Source: Corallococcus soli
Lineage (GTDB): Bacteria > Myxococcota > Myxococcia > Myxococcales > Myxococcaceae
Direction of reading: 5' to 3'
DNA length: 64,000 nt
Assembly (NCBI RefSeq): GCF_014930455.1
Contig: NZ_JAAIYO010000018.1
Coordinates: 62,001-126,000 of the forward strand
The notes below the pieces were generated by a model. That model had not been told where the DNA came from and did no database searches. It saw nothing but the letters and a program-made list of their open reading frames with translations. Both the position numbers and the translations under genes were made by a program. This document shows, piece by piece, positions 35,289 through 45,164 of this stretch (positions are counted from its first letter, which is position 1; every line of letters starts with the position of its first letter).

Positions 35289-37790
35289 ATGGCGATGAAC
35301 GAGCGTTACGAGCCGCAGTCGATTGAAGGAAAGTGGCAGACCCGCTGGGACCAGGAGGGCATCTTCCGGGCAGGCAGGCGCCCGGATGCGCCCAAGAAGT
35401 ACGTCCTGGAGATGCTGCCGTACCCCAGTGGCCAGATGCACATGGGGCACGTGCGCAACTACCTCATCGGGGATGTCTACGCGCGCTACTACCTGATGCG
35501 CGGCTTCGACGTGCTGCACCCCATGGGCTGGGACGCCTTCGGTCTGCCGGCGGAGAACGCGGCCATCAAGGACGGCGTGCACCCGGCCATCCGCACCCGC
35601 GAGAACATCGAATCGTTCAAGGCGGAGATCAAGACGCTCGGCTACAGCTACGACTGGTCGCGCGAGGTGAACACCAGCGCGCCGGAGTTCTACCGCTGGA
35701 ACCAGTGGTTCTTCCTCCAGATGCTGGAGCGCGGGCTCGTCTACCGCCGCTTCAGCAAGGTGAACTGGTGCACCGGCTGCCACACCGTCATCGCCAACGA
35801 GCAGGTGAAGGACGGCCGCTGCGAGCGCTGCTCGTCGGAGGTGCTGGACAAGGAGATGCCCGAGTGGGCGTTCCGCATCACGAAGTACTCGCAGGACCTG
35901 CTCGACGCGCTGGACACGCTCAAGGAGTGGCCGGACAGCATCACCGCCCGCCAGCGCAACTGGATTGGCCGCTCGGATGGCGCGGAGGTGGACTTCCGCG
36001 TGCAGGGGCATGACGCGTCCCTGCGCGTCTTCACCACCCGCGTGGACACGCTCTTCGGCTGCACCTACGTGGTGCTGGCGCCGGACCACAAGCTCGTGGC
36101 CCAGGTGACGACGCCGGAGCAGCGCGCGAACGTCGAAGCGTTCGCGAAGCGCATGGCGGCGCAGAACAAGACGGAGCAGCTGGGCGAGGACACGGAGAAG
36201 GAAGGCGTCTTCACCGGGGCGCACGCGCTGCACCCGTTCACCGGGCAGCCGGTGCCCATCTGGATCGCCAACTTCGTGGTGAGCGACTACGGCACCGGCG
36301 CGGTGATGAGTGTGCCGGCGCACGACGAGCGCGACTTCGCCTTCGCGCGCAAGTACTCGCTGCCCGTGCGCGTGGTCATCCAGCCGGCCACGGGCGACAA
36401 GCTGGGCGCGGGGGAGACGCTGACCGGGGCGGTGACCGCCGACGGCGTGCTCGTGGACTCCGGGGACTTCACCGGCCTGCCTTCCGCGGAGGCGCGCGTG
36501 AAGATGGCCGCGACGCTGGAGTCCCAGGGCAAGGGCAAGGCCACGGTGACGTACCGCCAGCGGGACTGGGGCTTCAGCCGCCAGCGCTACTGGGGCACGC
36601 CCATCCCCATCGTCTACTGCGAGAAGTGCGACCCGGAGCGCAAGGGCATCCCCGTGCCGTTGGACCAGCTCCCGGTGCGCCTGCCGGACATCGACACGCA
36701 GGAGGTGCTCACCGGCCGTGGCGAGCCGCCGCTCGCGAAGGTCGCGTCCTTCGTCAACACCGAGTGCCCGAAGTGCGGCGGCCCCGCGCGTCGGGAGGCG
36801 GAGACGATGGACACCTTCGTCGACTCCTGCTGGTACTTCGCGCGCTACCTGTCGCCGCACTACGACGCCGCGCCCTTCGACCCGGAGGTGGCGAAGCACT
36901 GGCTGCCCGTGGACGTGTACGTGGGCGGCCCCGAGCACGGCACGATGCACCTGCTCTACTTCCGCTTCTGGACCCGGGTCATGAAGCTGCTCGGCCTGTC
37001 GCCGGTGGACGAGCCCGTCACGCGGCTCATCACCCAGGGCATCGTCAACGGCGCCGACGGCCGCAAGATGGGCAAGCGCTACGGCAACGGCGTGGCCCCC
37101 TCCACCATCGTGCAGAAGTACGGCGCGGACACCGCGCGTACCTACGTGCTCTTCGCGGGCCCGCCGGAGCGCGACTTCGACTGGTCCCCGGATCAGGTGG
37201 AGGGCGTCTCCCGCTTCCTGAAGCGCGTGTGGGCGCTCGGCGCCACGCACCACGCCTCCGTGGCGGACGTCACGTACGACGGCCCCTATGAGGGCAAGGC
37301 CCTGGAGACGCGCCGGGCGGCGCACAAGTGCATCAAGCGCGTGGGCGAGGCCATCGAGCGCCTGTCCTTCAACACCGGCGTCGCCGGCATCATGGAGTGC
37401 GTGAACGCGCTCTACGCCGTGGGCACGCCGGAGACGCAGGCGGAGAAGGCGGCCATGGCGGAGGCGGTGCGGCTGCTCGCGCGCATCCTCACCCCGTTCG
37501 CGCCGCACATCGCGGACGAGCTGGCGGAGGCCTATGGCGCCAAGGCCGTCACCGTGTCGGAGGCCTGGCCGGAGTTCGACCCCGCGCTGGTGGTGGACGA
37601 CGTGATTCCGTACGCCGTGCAGGTGAACGGCAAGCTGCGCGCGGAGGTGCGCGTGGCGGCGGACGCGAGCGAGGCGGACGTGCGCGCGGCGGCGGAGGCG
37701 GAGGAGAAGGTGAAGTCCGCCCTGGAGGGCAAGACGCTGCGCAAGTTCGTCTTCGTCCCCAAGCGGTTGGTCAACTTCGTCGTCGGCTGA
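35289..37790 (+). CDS. leuS: Leucyl-tRNA synthetase
   Basis: An 833-residue class I synthetase. The HIGH motif is HMGH at residues 51-54 (PYPSGQMHMGH). A CP1 editing domain covers about 225-420 with TTRVDTLFG and the conserved GTGAVMSVPAHDERD. Zinc-like CxxC pairs occur near CTGC/CERC. The KMSKS loop reads KMGKR (593-597), an unusual variant. The anticodon-binding C-terminus is complete. Start 35289 is supported by promoter position. Confidence 0.95.
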   Translation: MAMNERYEPQSIEGKWQTRWDQEGIFRAGRRPDAPKKYVLEMLPYPSGQMHMGHVRNYLIGDVYARYYLMRGFDVLHPMGWDAFGLPAENAAIKDGVHPAIRTRENIESFKAEIKTLGYSYDWSREVNTSAPEFYRWNQWFFLQMLERGLVYRRFSKVNWCTGCHTVIANEQVKDGRCERCSSEVLDKEMPEWAFRITKYSQDLLDALDTLKEWPDSITARQRNWIGRSDGAEVDFRVQGHDASLRVFTTRVDTLFGCTYVVLAPDHKLVAQVTTPEQRANVEAFAKRMAAQNKTEQLGEDTEKEGVFTGAHALHPFTGQPVPIWIANFVVSDYGTGAVMSVPAHDERDFAFARKYSLPVRVVIQPATGDKLGAGETLTGAVTADGVLVDSGDFTGLPSAEARVKMAATLESQGKGKATVTYRQRDWGFSRQRYWGTPIPIVYCEKCDPERKGIPVPLDQLPVRLPDIDTQEVLTGRGEPPLAKVASFVNTECPKCGGPARREAETMDTFVDSCWYFARYLSPHYDAAPFDPEVAKHWLPVDVYVGGPEHGTMHLLYFRFWTRVMKLLGLSPVDEPVTRLITQGIVNGADGRKMGKRYGNGVAPSTIVQKYGADTARTYVLFAGPPERDFDWSPDQVEGVSRFLKRVWALGATHHASVADVTYDGPYEGKALETRRAAHKCIKRVGEAIERLSFNTGVAGIMECVNALYAVGTPETQAEKAAMAEAVRLLARILTPFAPHIADELAEAYGAKAVTVSEAWPEFDPALVVDDVIPYAVQVNGKLRAEVRVAADASEADVRAAAEAEEKVKSALEGKTLRKFVFVPKRLVNFVVG

Positions 37791-37809
37791 CGGAAGGAAG
37801 GGAGGGGCG

Positions 37810-38382
37810 GTGCCCGCGGAAGTGCTCGTCATGTGCTCCGCCTGCGGGCGCCCGCAGACGGCGGCCCGGCGTCGCTGCGCCTTCTGCAACGCGGAGCTGC
37901 CGGAGGCGCCCCTGCCACCCCAGGCCCCCGCGGCCCCGCCGCCCCCGCGCATCGCCTCGGTGGCGGTGGACCTGGGCAACGGGCGGGGCCTGTCCCTGGA
38001 CGCGGAGCGGTTGACCTTCCAGGGGCGCGCCAGGGGCCCGCCGCTCGACGTGCCGTGGACGCGGGTGCGCCGGTTGGAGTGGCGCACGCGGCCCTACCTG
38101 GAGGCGCTGGGGCTGCTCGCCTTCGCGCTGCTGGGGTTCTGGGCGCGGGAGCCGGCCATCCAGGTGATGGCTGGCGCGGCGGGAATCGTGGGCCTGCTGC
38201 TCGCGGCCATGTACCGCCACCAGGGCCTCACGGTGGAGGTGGAGGACGGCGCGCGGTTGCAGTGGCCGCTGGGCATGGCGCTCCGGGGCTCGGCGCGGGA
38301 GGCGCGGCTGGAGGCGGCCCGGTTGGCGCTGGCGGAAGCGGCCCGCGCGCGAGGCGTGCCGGTGTCCGGCCCTGGCGCTTGA
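37810..38382 (+). CDS. Zinc-ribbon membrane protein of unknown function
   Basis: A 190-residue protein with an N-terminal zinc ribbon (CSAC and CAFC, about residues 11-29), a Pro-rich linker, a small PH-like beta region with VPWTRVRRLEWRTR, and two hydrophobic segments (about 97-115 and 118-137). A further beta region and an Ala/Arg-rich tail follow. I recognise no named family. It starts with GTG 19 nt after leuS, with GGAAGGGAGGGG in front, so it is probably cotranscribed with leuS. Confidence 0.7.
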   Translation: MPAEVLVMCSACGRPQTAARRRCAFCNAELPEAPLPPQAPAAPPPPRIASVAVDLGNGRGLSLDAERLTFQGRARGPPLDVPWTRVRRLEWRTRPYLEALGLLAFALLGFWAREPAIQVMAGAAGIVGLLLAAMYRHQGLTVEVEDGARLQWPLGMALRGSAREARLEAARLALAEAARARGVPVSGPGA

Positions 38383-38406
38383 CGGAGGATCGCCGGCGGG
38401 TAGGGT
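38379..38406 (+). promoter_or_regulatory. Promoter of lptE with leaderless layout
   Basis: TTGACG, a 16-bp spacer and TAGGGT (38401-38406). The -10 ends 8 nt before the lptE ATG, so the transcript would begin at or next to the start codon. The -35 overlaps the end of the previous gene. Confidence 0.42.
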
Positions 38407-38414
38407 GCGCGCCC

Positions 38415-38930
38415 ATGCGGCCGACTTGGAGTGCGGGGAGCGAGTACCGGCGGGCCCGGACGGCCGTGGTGGTGGTGGCGGCGCTGGTGTCCGGCTGCGG
38501 CTACCGCTTCAGTCCGTGGGGTTCGGCGCTGCCGGAAGGCGTGGGGCAGGTGTGCGCGCCCATCTTCGTCAACGAGACGCCGGAGCCCGCGCTGGAGAAC
38601 CTCTTCACGCGCTACCTGCGCCAGCAGCTCGTCCAGGCCGGCCGTCTGGCCAGCGGACCGAGCTGCGCGTCCACGATTGAAGGGGCGGTGCTCAACGTCT
38701 GGGCTTCACCGACCATCATCGCCAACAACTACCGCGTCTTCACGACCGTGCGACTGCGCCTCGTGAAGGAGGGACAGTTGCTCGGGGAGACCGTGGTGTC
38801 GGGCACCGAGGACTACCTCCAGGGGCGAGGCAATGTCCTGGAAGCAGAAGCCAACCGTCAGGCGGCGATGGCACGCCTGGCGGAGACGCTTATGCGGGAT
38901 GGGTACGACCGACTGGCCAGCACCTGGTGA
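38415..38930 (+). CDS. lptE: LPS-assembly lipoprotein LptE
   Basis: A 171-residue lipoprotein. The signal is a basic N-terminus, a hydrophobic core and a lipobox VSGC with the acylated cysteine near residue 28, followed by GYRFSPWGSALPEG, a typical LptE beginning. The rest has the small alpha/beta fold with TIEGAVLNVWASPT. LptE plugs the LptD barrel in the outer membrane. The mature part is short but within the family range. Convergent with rpsT. Confidence 0.82.
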   Translation: MRPTWSAGSEYRRARTAVVVVAALVSGCGYRFSPWGSALPEGVGQVCAPIFVNETPEPALENLFTRYLRQQLVQAGRLASGPSCASTIEGAVLNVWASPTIIANNYRVFTTVRLRLVKEGQLLGETVVSGTEDYLQGRGNVLEAEANRQAAMARLAETLMRDGYDRLASTW

Positions 38931-38950
38931 GGACCGGGAAACCCGGTCCT
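38930..38950. terminator. Hairpin between convergent lptE and rpsT
   Basis: A perfect 9-bp stem AGGACCGGG/CCCGGTCCT with an AAA loop sits directly at the lptE stop, 20 bases from the rpsT stop. It can serve both strands. No U-run is present. Confidence 0.5.
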
Positions 38951-38970
38951 CGACCAAGGGCAGGGTACGA

Positions 38971-39237
38971 CTAGGCCGACTTCTTCGCGGCGGCCTTGGC
39001 CAGCCGGGAGATACGGCGCGAGGCGGTGCGCTTGTGAAGGACGCCCTTGCTGGCCGCCTTGTTGAGGGTCTTGGAAGCCGCCTTGAGAGCGTCCGTCGTC
39101 TTCGTGCCGTCCTTGGAGGCAATGGCCTCGCGGGCGGACTTGACGGCGTCCTTCACCGACGTCCGGACGTTCACGTTCCGGGCGCGGCGCTTCAGGGACT
39201 GGCGGTGACGCTTCTCTGCAGACTTGGTGTTCGCCAA
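38971..39237 (-). CDS. rpsT: 30S ribosomal protein S20
   Basis: An 88-residue basic, helical protein. It starts MANTKSAEKRHRQSLKRRARN, the conserved S20 N-terminus, and ends with a lysine/alanine-rich tail. It binds 16S rRNA early in 30S assembly. It is monocistronic between lptE and the mazG-like gene, with its own promoter. Confidence 0.96.
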   Translation of the reverse strand: MANTKSAEKRHRQSLKRRARNVNVRTSVKDAVKSAREAIASKDGTKTTDALKAASKTLNKAASKGVLHKRTASRRISRLAKAAAKKSA

Positions 39238-39281
39238 GGCAATGCTCCAGCGGAAGGCAAGACAAGGAAAAAGAGGGGCCG

Positions 39282-39310
39282 TCCTTACTTCGACGCCCCC
39301 ATTGCGTCAA
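39282..39310 (-). promoter_or_regulatory. Sigma-70-like promoter of rpsT
   Basis: On the minus strand TTGACG, a 17-bp spacer and TAAGGA. Transcription would begin about 38 nt before the rpsT ATG. Confidence 0.45.
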
Positions 39311-39398
39311 GGCACGCGTGCAAACGCGATCAGGATTTCCGGCTCCGGAAGGCCTCGAACGGCACCCGCGAGGGCCTGACGCCACCCGCGAGGAAGAA

Positions 39399-40580
39399 TC
39401 AAACCGACGGGGGCATGTATTCCCACGTAAGCCCTGCGGGGTCCCGGAACCGCAGGCCCTCCCCGGGGCCTGACAGGAGGCTTTCGGGGTGGTGGGCCTG
39501 GATCAGCTCCCGCAGCCGGGTGATGGCGGCCGGGGAGGGCGCCTCCAGCCCCAGCGTGGCCTGGGAGGACGGCGGCCCGGCCTGGGTGCCCGGCGTGAAG
39601 ACGAGCCCCAGGCCCGCGCCCGTGTAGGCCGCCGTGCCGTCCGGGCTCTGCGGCTTCGTCCAGCCCAGCCAGGAGGCCACCGGGTCCCAGAAGGCCCGCT
39701 GGGCCGCCACGTCCGGCACCGGCAGGCGCAGGGTGGCCACGGTGGCGCGGGGCGGGTGGGCCGGCGGGGGCAGCAGCTTCTCCTGGGCCTTGGCGCCCTG
39801 CCAGTGGCGCTCCATGTGCTCCAGGGTCGCGCCGCCAAAGGGCACGGCCTCCTCGTTCAGCCGGGCCTCGATGTACTGGAACCGGGTGACGAACCGGCGC
39901 GAGGCCATGCGCAGGGCGTCCTCCGCCGGCGTCTTCACGAAGCGGGCGAGGTTCGCGAGCGAGAACAGGACGTCCCCCAGCTCGTGCTCGATGGCGTCCC
40001 GGCCTCCAGCGGCGATGGCCTCGTCCAGCTCGCGCAGCTCCTCGTCCAGCTTGCCGCGCACCCCGGCGAGGTCCGGCCAGTCGAAGCCCAGGCGGCTGGC
40101 CTTCTCGGTGAGGCGCTCGGCGCGCAGCAGGGAGGGGGCCGCGGTGGGCACCCCGTCCAGCACGGAGCCCGCGCGCCCCGTCTTCTTCTTGCGCTCGTCC
40201 GCCTTGAGCTTCGCCCAGTTGGCGAGCACCTGTTCGGCGCCCTCCACCTGTTCAGTTCCGAAGACATGGGGGTGGCGGCCGGTGAGCTTGTCGCTGATGG
40301 CCGCGCACACGTCCGCCATCGTGAACTCGCCCAGCTCCGCCGCCAGCTGGGCGTGGAAGACGATCTGGAAGAGCAGGTCCCCCAGCTCCTCGCACAGGGG
40401 GCGCCAGGGCCCCCCGTTGGAGACGCGGTCCATCTCGTCCAGGACCTCGAATGCCTCCTCGGTCAGGTAGGGGCGCAGCGAGCGCAGGTCCTGTTCGCGG
40501 TCCCACGGGCAGCCGCCCTCGGCCCGCAGCCGCTGCATGATCCCCACCAGTCGTTCCAGCTCTGATCCAGGCGCCGCCAT
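39399..40580 (-). CDS. mazG: Nucleoside triphosphate pyrophosphohydrolase MazG with C-terminal VOC/glyoxalase-like domain
   Basis: A 393-residue protein. Residues 1-265 match bacterial MazG of full length (E. coli 263): CPWDREQ, the metal-binding EEAFEVLDE and EELGDLLFQIVFHAQLA, then a second MazG repeat with EELRELDE and ELGDVLFSLANLARF. MazG hydrolyses nucleoside triphosphates to monophosphates and pyrophosphate. A Pro-rich hinge (271-278) leads to about 115 more residues with a single beta-alpha-beta unit of vicinal-oxygen-chelate type (ATLRLPVPDVAAQRAFW, LGLVFTPG, LRFRDPAGLTWEYMP). Start 40580 (MAAPGSELERL) is chosen because MazG homology begins there. Confidence 0.88.
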   Translation of the reverse strand: MAAPGSELERLVGIMQRLRAEGGCPWDREQDLRSLRPYLTEEAFEVLDEMDRVSNGGPWRPLCEELGDLLFQIVFHAQLAAELGEFTMADVCAAISDKLTGRHPHVFGTEQVEGAEQVLANWAKLKADERKKKTGRAGSVLDGVPTAAPSLLRAERLTEKASRLGFDWPDLAGVRGKLDEELRELDEAIAAGGRDAIEHELGDVLFSLANLARFVKTPAEDALRMASRRFVTRFQYIEARLNEEAVPFGGATLEHMERHWQGAKAQEKLLPPPAHPPRATVATLRLPVPDVAAQRAFWDPVASWLGWTKPQSPDGTAAYTGAGLGLVFTPGTQAGPPSSQATLGLEAPSPAAITRLRELIQAHHPESLLSGPGEGLRFRDPAGLTWEYMPPSV

Positions 40581-40697
40581 GCGATTTCGCTCCCGTGCAA
40601 GTCCCCCGCCGGGCGCTCCTGTAGCACGGGGGCGGGGGCGGACAGGGGGCACATGATTTCGTGTCGTCCCCGCTGTCGCCTATCATCCGCCGCTCGG

Positions 40698-42857
40698 ATG
40701 CTCCGCTCGTTCCTCGGCCTGTGTTGCTGCCTCGTGCTGCTTGTCCCCGCGCGTGCTCCTGCGTTGATGCAGGACGCGCCCACGCGCATCCAGGAGACCT
40801 ACCTGGAAGATCCGGAGGCCGACACCGGGGATGGCTCCCTCATCCAGGACGAACCGGAGCCGGACCCGGAGGAAGAGCTGGCCGACGAGCCGGAGCCGGA
40901 GCCCCGGCGCCCCGCCGCGAAGGGCCGCGTCGTCACCCCGCCGCCCAAGCCCGTGGTGCCCGCCGCGCCGCTGGAGCCCGAGCCCGTCGTCGTCGCGCCG
41001 CGCCCCGGGCCCACGCCGGTGATGGCGCCGAAGGTGGTGGACGCGGACCTGCTGGCGGTGTGGGAGCGGTGGAAGCAGGCCCGCGCGCGCAACGACAAGG
41101 CCGCGGCCCAGAGCGCGCAGCAGGAGCTGCTCAAGCTGCGCGAGGAGATCCTCGCCACGGACCTGGAGCCCCTGAGCGTGGGCTTCCTGCGCGAGGCCGA
41201 GGTCCGCCGCCGCGCCGGAGACCTCACGGGGACGCTGGCGCTCCTGGACGTGGCGGTGACCCTGTCGCCGGGGCTGCCCGCGGCGCACTTCGCCCGCGCG
41301 GAGGCCTACGTCGTGGAGGATCCGCTGAACGTCCCGCGCGCCCTGGGCGCCTGGAAGACGGCGCTCGTGACGCTGGCGAAGGACGCGCGCTACCGGCGGC
41401 CGGCGCTCACGGATCTGGGGGCGGCGGTGCTCGCGGCGTGGGCGGCCACGGCCGTGGCCGTGGTGGTCGTCCTCTTCCTGCGGCGGATCCGCTACGCGCT
41501 GCATGACTTCCACCACCTGTTCCCCCGGGCGGTGGCGCGCTGGCAGTCGGCCCTCCTGGGCCTGCTGCTCCTCGCGCTGCCCGCCGTGCTGGGCGTGGGG
41601 CTGGTGCCCCAGCTGCTGCTGCTGCTCGCCGTCGTCACCCTGTACCTGGGCCGCGCCGAGCGCTGGGTGGCGGCGGTGCTGCTCGTGGGGCTGGGCCTGC
41701 TGCCGCTCGCGGCGGGGGCCCTGGTGCGCTTCACCGTCTTCGCCGGGACGCCCGCGGAGGACGTCTACCTGCTGGAGCGCGGCGGCCTGTCTGCGGACGG
41801 CGCGGCGGCCCGGGTGCGCGCCCGCGCGGAGGCCCGGACGGCCCGCTTCCAGGAGCTGGGGGCGCTCGCCTTCTACGAATCCCGCCGGGGCCTGCTGGAG
41901 GAGGCGAGGGCGGACTTCAAGGCCGCCTCCGCCCTGCGCGGCGGGGACGCGCGGCTGCTCACCCGCTTCGGCAACGTGCTGGTGGGCCTGGGGGACCCGG
42001 AGGGCGCGCTGCCCCTCTACAACCAGGCCGCGCAGGCGGATCCGCGCATGGCGGCGCCGCACTACAACCTCGCGCAGGTGTACCGACGCCGGGCCCGGCA
42101 GGTGTCGGACGAGCTGCTGAGCAAGGAGCTGGAGCGCGCCACCTCGGCGAGCGCCACCGCGCAGTCGCTGGACGACTCGCTCCTGCGCCGCGAGCCGCCC
42201 CCCGAGGACCGCCCCCTGCTCAACCTGCTGCTGCTGTCGCCCCAGGTGCCGGAGCGCGACTGGATGGAGCTGGCGGACGGGAAGGCGGAGGGCGCGCGAG
42301 TGGAGGCCCAGGTGGGCCGGTGGCTGTCCCATGCCCTGCCGCAGGGCCCGGTGGGCTGGGCGCTGACCGCGGGGCTCGCGGCGCTCCTGGCCCTGCTGGG
42401 CGAGGCGGGCTCGCGGCTGAAGGCGTCCCGCGACTGCGACCGGTGCGGCCGGGCGGTGTGCCAGCGCTGCGACAAGGACCTGGGCGTGGGCAGCACCCTG
42501 TGCGGCCAGTGCGTCCATGTCTACGCGCGCAAGAGCCAGGTGCCCAAGGAGGTCCGCTCGCGCAAGCAACTGGAGGTGGACCGCCACCAGGCCTGGACGA
42601 AGCGGGTGACGTACGTGCTGGGCGGGCTGGTGTCCGGCGCGGGCCACATCCGCCGGGGCCTGCCGGTGCGCGGCGCCGTCTATGCCTTCCTGTTCAGCTT
42701 CTCGCTGGCCGCGCTGGTGCTCCACCGCGGCCTCGTCCGCACCCCGTACGGAGACGCGCCCCTGTACCTCAAGCTCGTGCCCGCCGCGCTGGTGCTCCTC
42801 TTCGTCTACCTGCTGACGCTGCGCGGCCTGCACCGCCACCAGCGGGGGGAGGCCTGA
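40698..42857 (+). CDS. Membrane protein with TPR repeats and a treble-cysteine zinc ribbon
   Basis: A 719-residue protein. Signal peptide (1-20), an acidic, Pro/Glu-rich stretch (35-110), a helical TPR-like part (115-230), one membrane helix near 243-261, more hydrophobic segments at about 284-345, a TPR region (about 383-465) with LLTRFGNVLVGLGDPEGALPL, a helix at 552-568, a zinc ribbon with three CxxC pairs (C580/C583, C588/C591, C602/C605), and two last membrane helices (about 636-676 and 691-708). I know no named family. It lies 3 nt before the DUF4388 gene, so they are probably one operon. ATG 40698 starts the signal peptide. Confidence 0.75.
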   Translation: MLRSFLGLCCCLVLLVPARAPALMQDAPTRIQETYLEDPEADTGDGSLIQDEPEPDPEEELADEPEPEPRRPAAKGRVVTPPPKPVVPAAPLEPEPVVVAPRPGPTPVMAPKVVDADLLAVWERWKQARARNDKAAAQSAQQELLKLREEILATDLEPLSVGFLREAEVRRRAGDLTGTLALLDVAVTLSPGLPAAHFARAEAYVVEDPLNVPRALGAWKTALVTLAKDARYRRPALTDLGAAVLAAWAATAVAVVVVLFLRRIRYALHDFHHLFPRAVARWQSALLGLLLLALPAVLGVGLVPQLLLLLAVVTLYLGRAERWVAAVLLVGLGLLPLAAGALVRFTVFAGTPAEDVYLLERGGLSADGAAARVRARAEARTARFQELGALAFYESRRGLLEEARADFKAASALRGGDARLLTRFGNVLVGLGDPEGALPLYNQAAQADPRMAAPHYNLAQVYRRRARQVSDELLSKELERATSASATAQSLDDSLLRREPPPEDRPLLNLLLLSPQVPERDWMELADGKAEGARVEAQVGRWLSHALPQGPVGWALTAGLAALLALLGEAGSRLKASRDCDRCGRAVCQRCDKDLGVGSTLCGQCVHVYARKSQVPKEVRSRKQLEVDRHQAWTKRVTYVLGGLVSGAGHIRRGLPVRGAVYAFLFSFSLAALVLHRGLVRTPYGDAPLYLKLVPAALVLLFVYLLTLRGLHRHQRGEA

Positions 42858-42860
42858 GCC

Positions 42861-43979
42861 ATGTCCCTCAAGGGCACCCTCAAGGATTTCGGCATCGGCG
42901 ACATTCTGCAGCTCATCGGGCAGCAGCAGAAGACCGGCACGCTCCACTTCCGGAACAAGGACCAGGAGGTGCGCGTCGGCTTCCAGGACGGGCACATCAT
43001 CAAGGCGGAGGGGCTCACCCGGAAGCGCAAGGAGCTCATCGGCGCCATGCTGGTGCGCGCGGAGATCATCACGGAGACCCAGCTGGAGGCCGCGCTGGAG
43101 GTGCAGAAGCGCACCCTCAAGCGGCTGGGCGACGTGCTGGTGGCGAGCCATGCGCTCACCGCCGAGCGCTTCCACCAGATGGCCCAGCTCCAGGTGACGG
43201 AGACGCTCTACCGCCTCTTCACCTGGAAGGCGGGCACCTACGAGTTCATCCAGGAGCCGGTGGAGCCGGGCCCCGAAGGCATCACCCCGCTGCGCGCGGA
43301 GACGGTGCTGATGGAGGGCTTCCGGATGGTGGACGAGTGGCCCGTCATCCGAAAGCGCATCCACCGCGACGACATGACCTTCGAGCGCGTCAAGGCGCTG
43401 CCCGTGCCCCGGTCGCATGCGGAGGAGGGCGGGGAGCTGGGCGTCATCGGGCCCTCGGAGCGCCACGTCTATGAGGAGATCGCCCAGGGGCGGGACCTGC
43501 GCAAGCTCGTGGACCTCTGCTGCCTGGGGGAGTTCGAGACCTGCAAGGCGCTCTACAACCTGGTCAAGGGCGACTACGTGCGCGTCATCGACGCGGAGGG
43601 GCGCGCGCCCGTCCCCGAGGACACCCGCCTGGTCGCCCGGGTGGCGGGGCCGGTGGGCCGCGTCGCCGTGACCATGGCGGTCCTGGCGGCCCTGGCCTTC
43701 ATCGCCTCCCGCTGGGTGGGGCCCGGCTGGCAGGAGCCCGGCGCCACCGTCCTGGGGGATCCCGCCGCCCAGCGTCAGATTGCCCAGGCGCAGCGCGTCC
43801 GCATCGAAGCCGCCCTGGAGGTGTTCCAGTTGGAGAAGGGAACCCTGCCAGAGCAACTGGATGCATTGGTGGATGCCGGATTGTTACGTCCGGAGGAGCT
43901 TCGCTACCCCTGGCGGGAGCCCTATTATTACCGTCGGCTGGCTGCTCGGCGGTTCATCCTCCTGCCGCCCGTGCGCTAG
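42861..43979 (+). CDS. DUF4388 (PATAN) domain protein with membrane-anchored pseudopilin-like tail
   Basis: A 372-residue protein. Residues 1-135 contain a DUF4388 domain (SLKGTLKDFGIGDILQLIG, TGTLHF, then a helical module with TEAQL-like TETQLEAAL). A helical middle part follows. A membrane helix lies at about 262-285 (VAVTMAVLAALAFIASRWVG). The last 70 residues (about 303-372) look like a type II secretion pseudopilin body: IEAALEVFQLEKGTLP, then LDALVDAGLL and LRYPWREPYYYR. DUF4388 proteins are frequent in myxobacteria and often linked to signalling. The order of domains is unusual. Confidence 0.8.
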   Translation: MSLKGTLKDFGIGDILQLIGQQQKTGTLHFRNKDQEVRVGFQDGHIIKAEGLTRKRKELIGAMLVRAEIITETQLEAALEVQKRTLKRLGDVLVASHALTAERFHQMAQLQVTETLYRLFTWKAGTYEFIQEPVEPGPEGITPLRAETVLMEGFRMVDEWPVIRKRIHRDDMTFERVKALPVPRSHAEEGGELGVIGPSERHVYEEIAQGRDLRKLVDLCCLGEFETCKALYNLVKGDYVRVIDAEGRAPVPEDTRLVARVAGPVGRVAVTMAVLAALAFIASRWVGPGWQEPGATVLGDPAAQRQIAQAQRVRIEAALEVFQLEKGTLPEQLDALVDAGLLRPEELRYPWREPYYYRRLAARRFILLPPVR

Positions 43980-44074
43980 CCTGCTGTGGAAGTCGTCCTG
44001 CGGTCCACCGGGCATGGGTGGGAGGGCGGCGTTACGTTGACGGCGAGCGACCACTGAACGAGGAACGACGCGCA

Positions 44075-45154
<1,080 letters not shown>

Positions 45155-45164
45155 TGCCCCACCC

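Noticed and set aside
35271-38087. A 938-codon open frame on the minus strand opposite leuS, and similar giant antisense frames (for example 40683-43856, 45377-47743, 52511-55711 and 57410-59902).
   Set aside because: They oppose well recognised genes and read as low-complexity Arg/His/Gln/Ala-rich protein. In a 70% GC genome the antisense frame of a normal gene is often open. No homology is visible.
38833-39627. A plus-strand open frame of 264 codons overlapping lptE and rpsT.
   Set aside because: It runs antisense through the clearly conserved S20 gene and has no ribosome site or domain.
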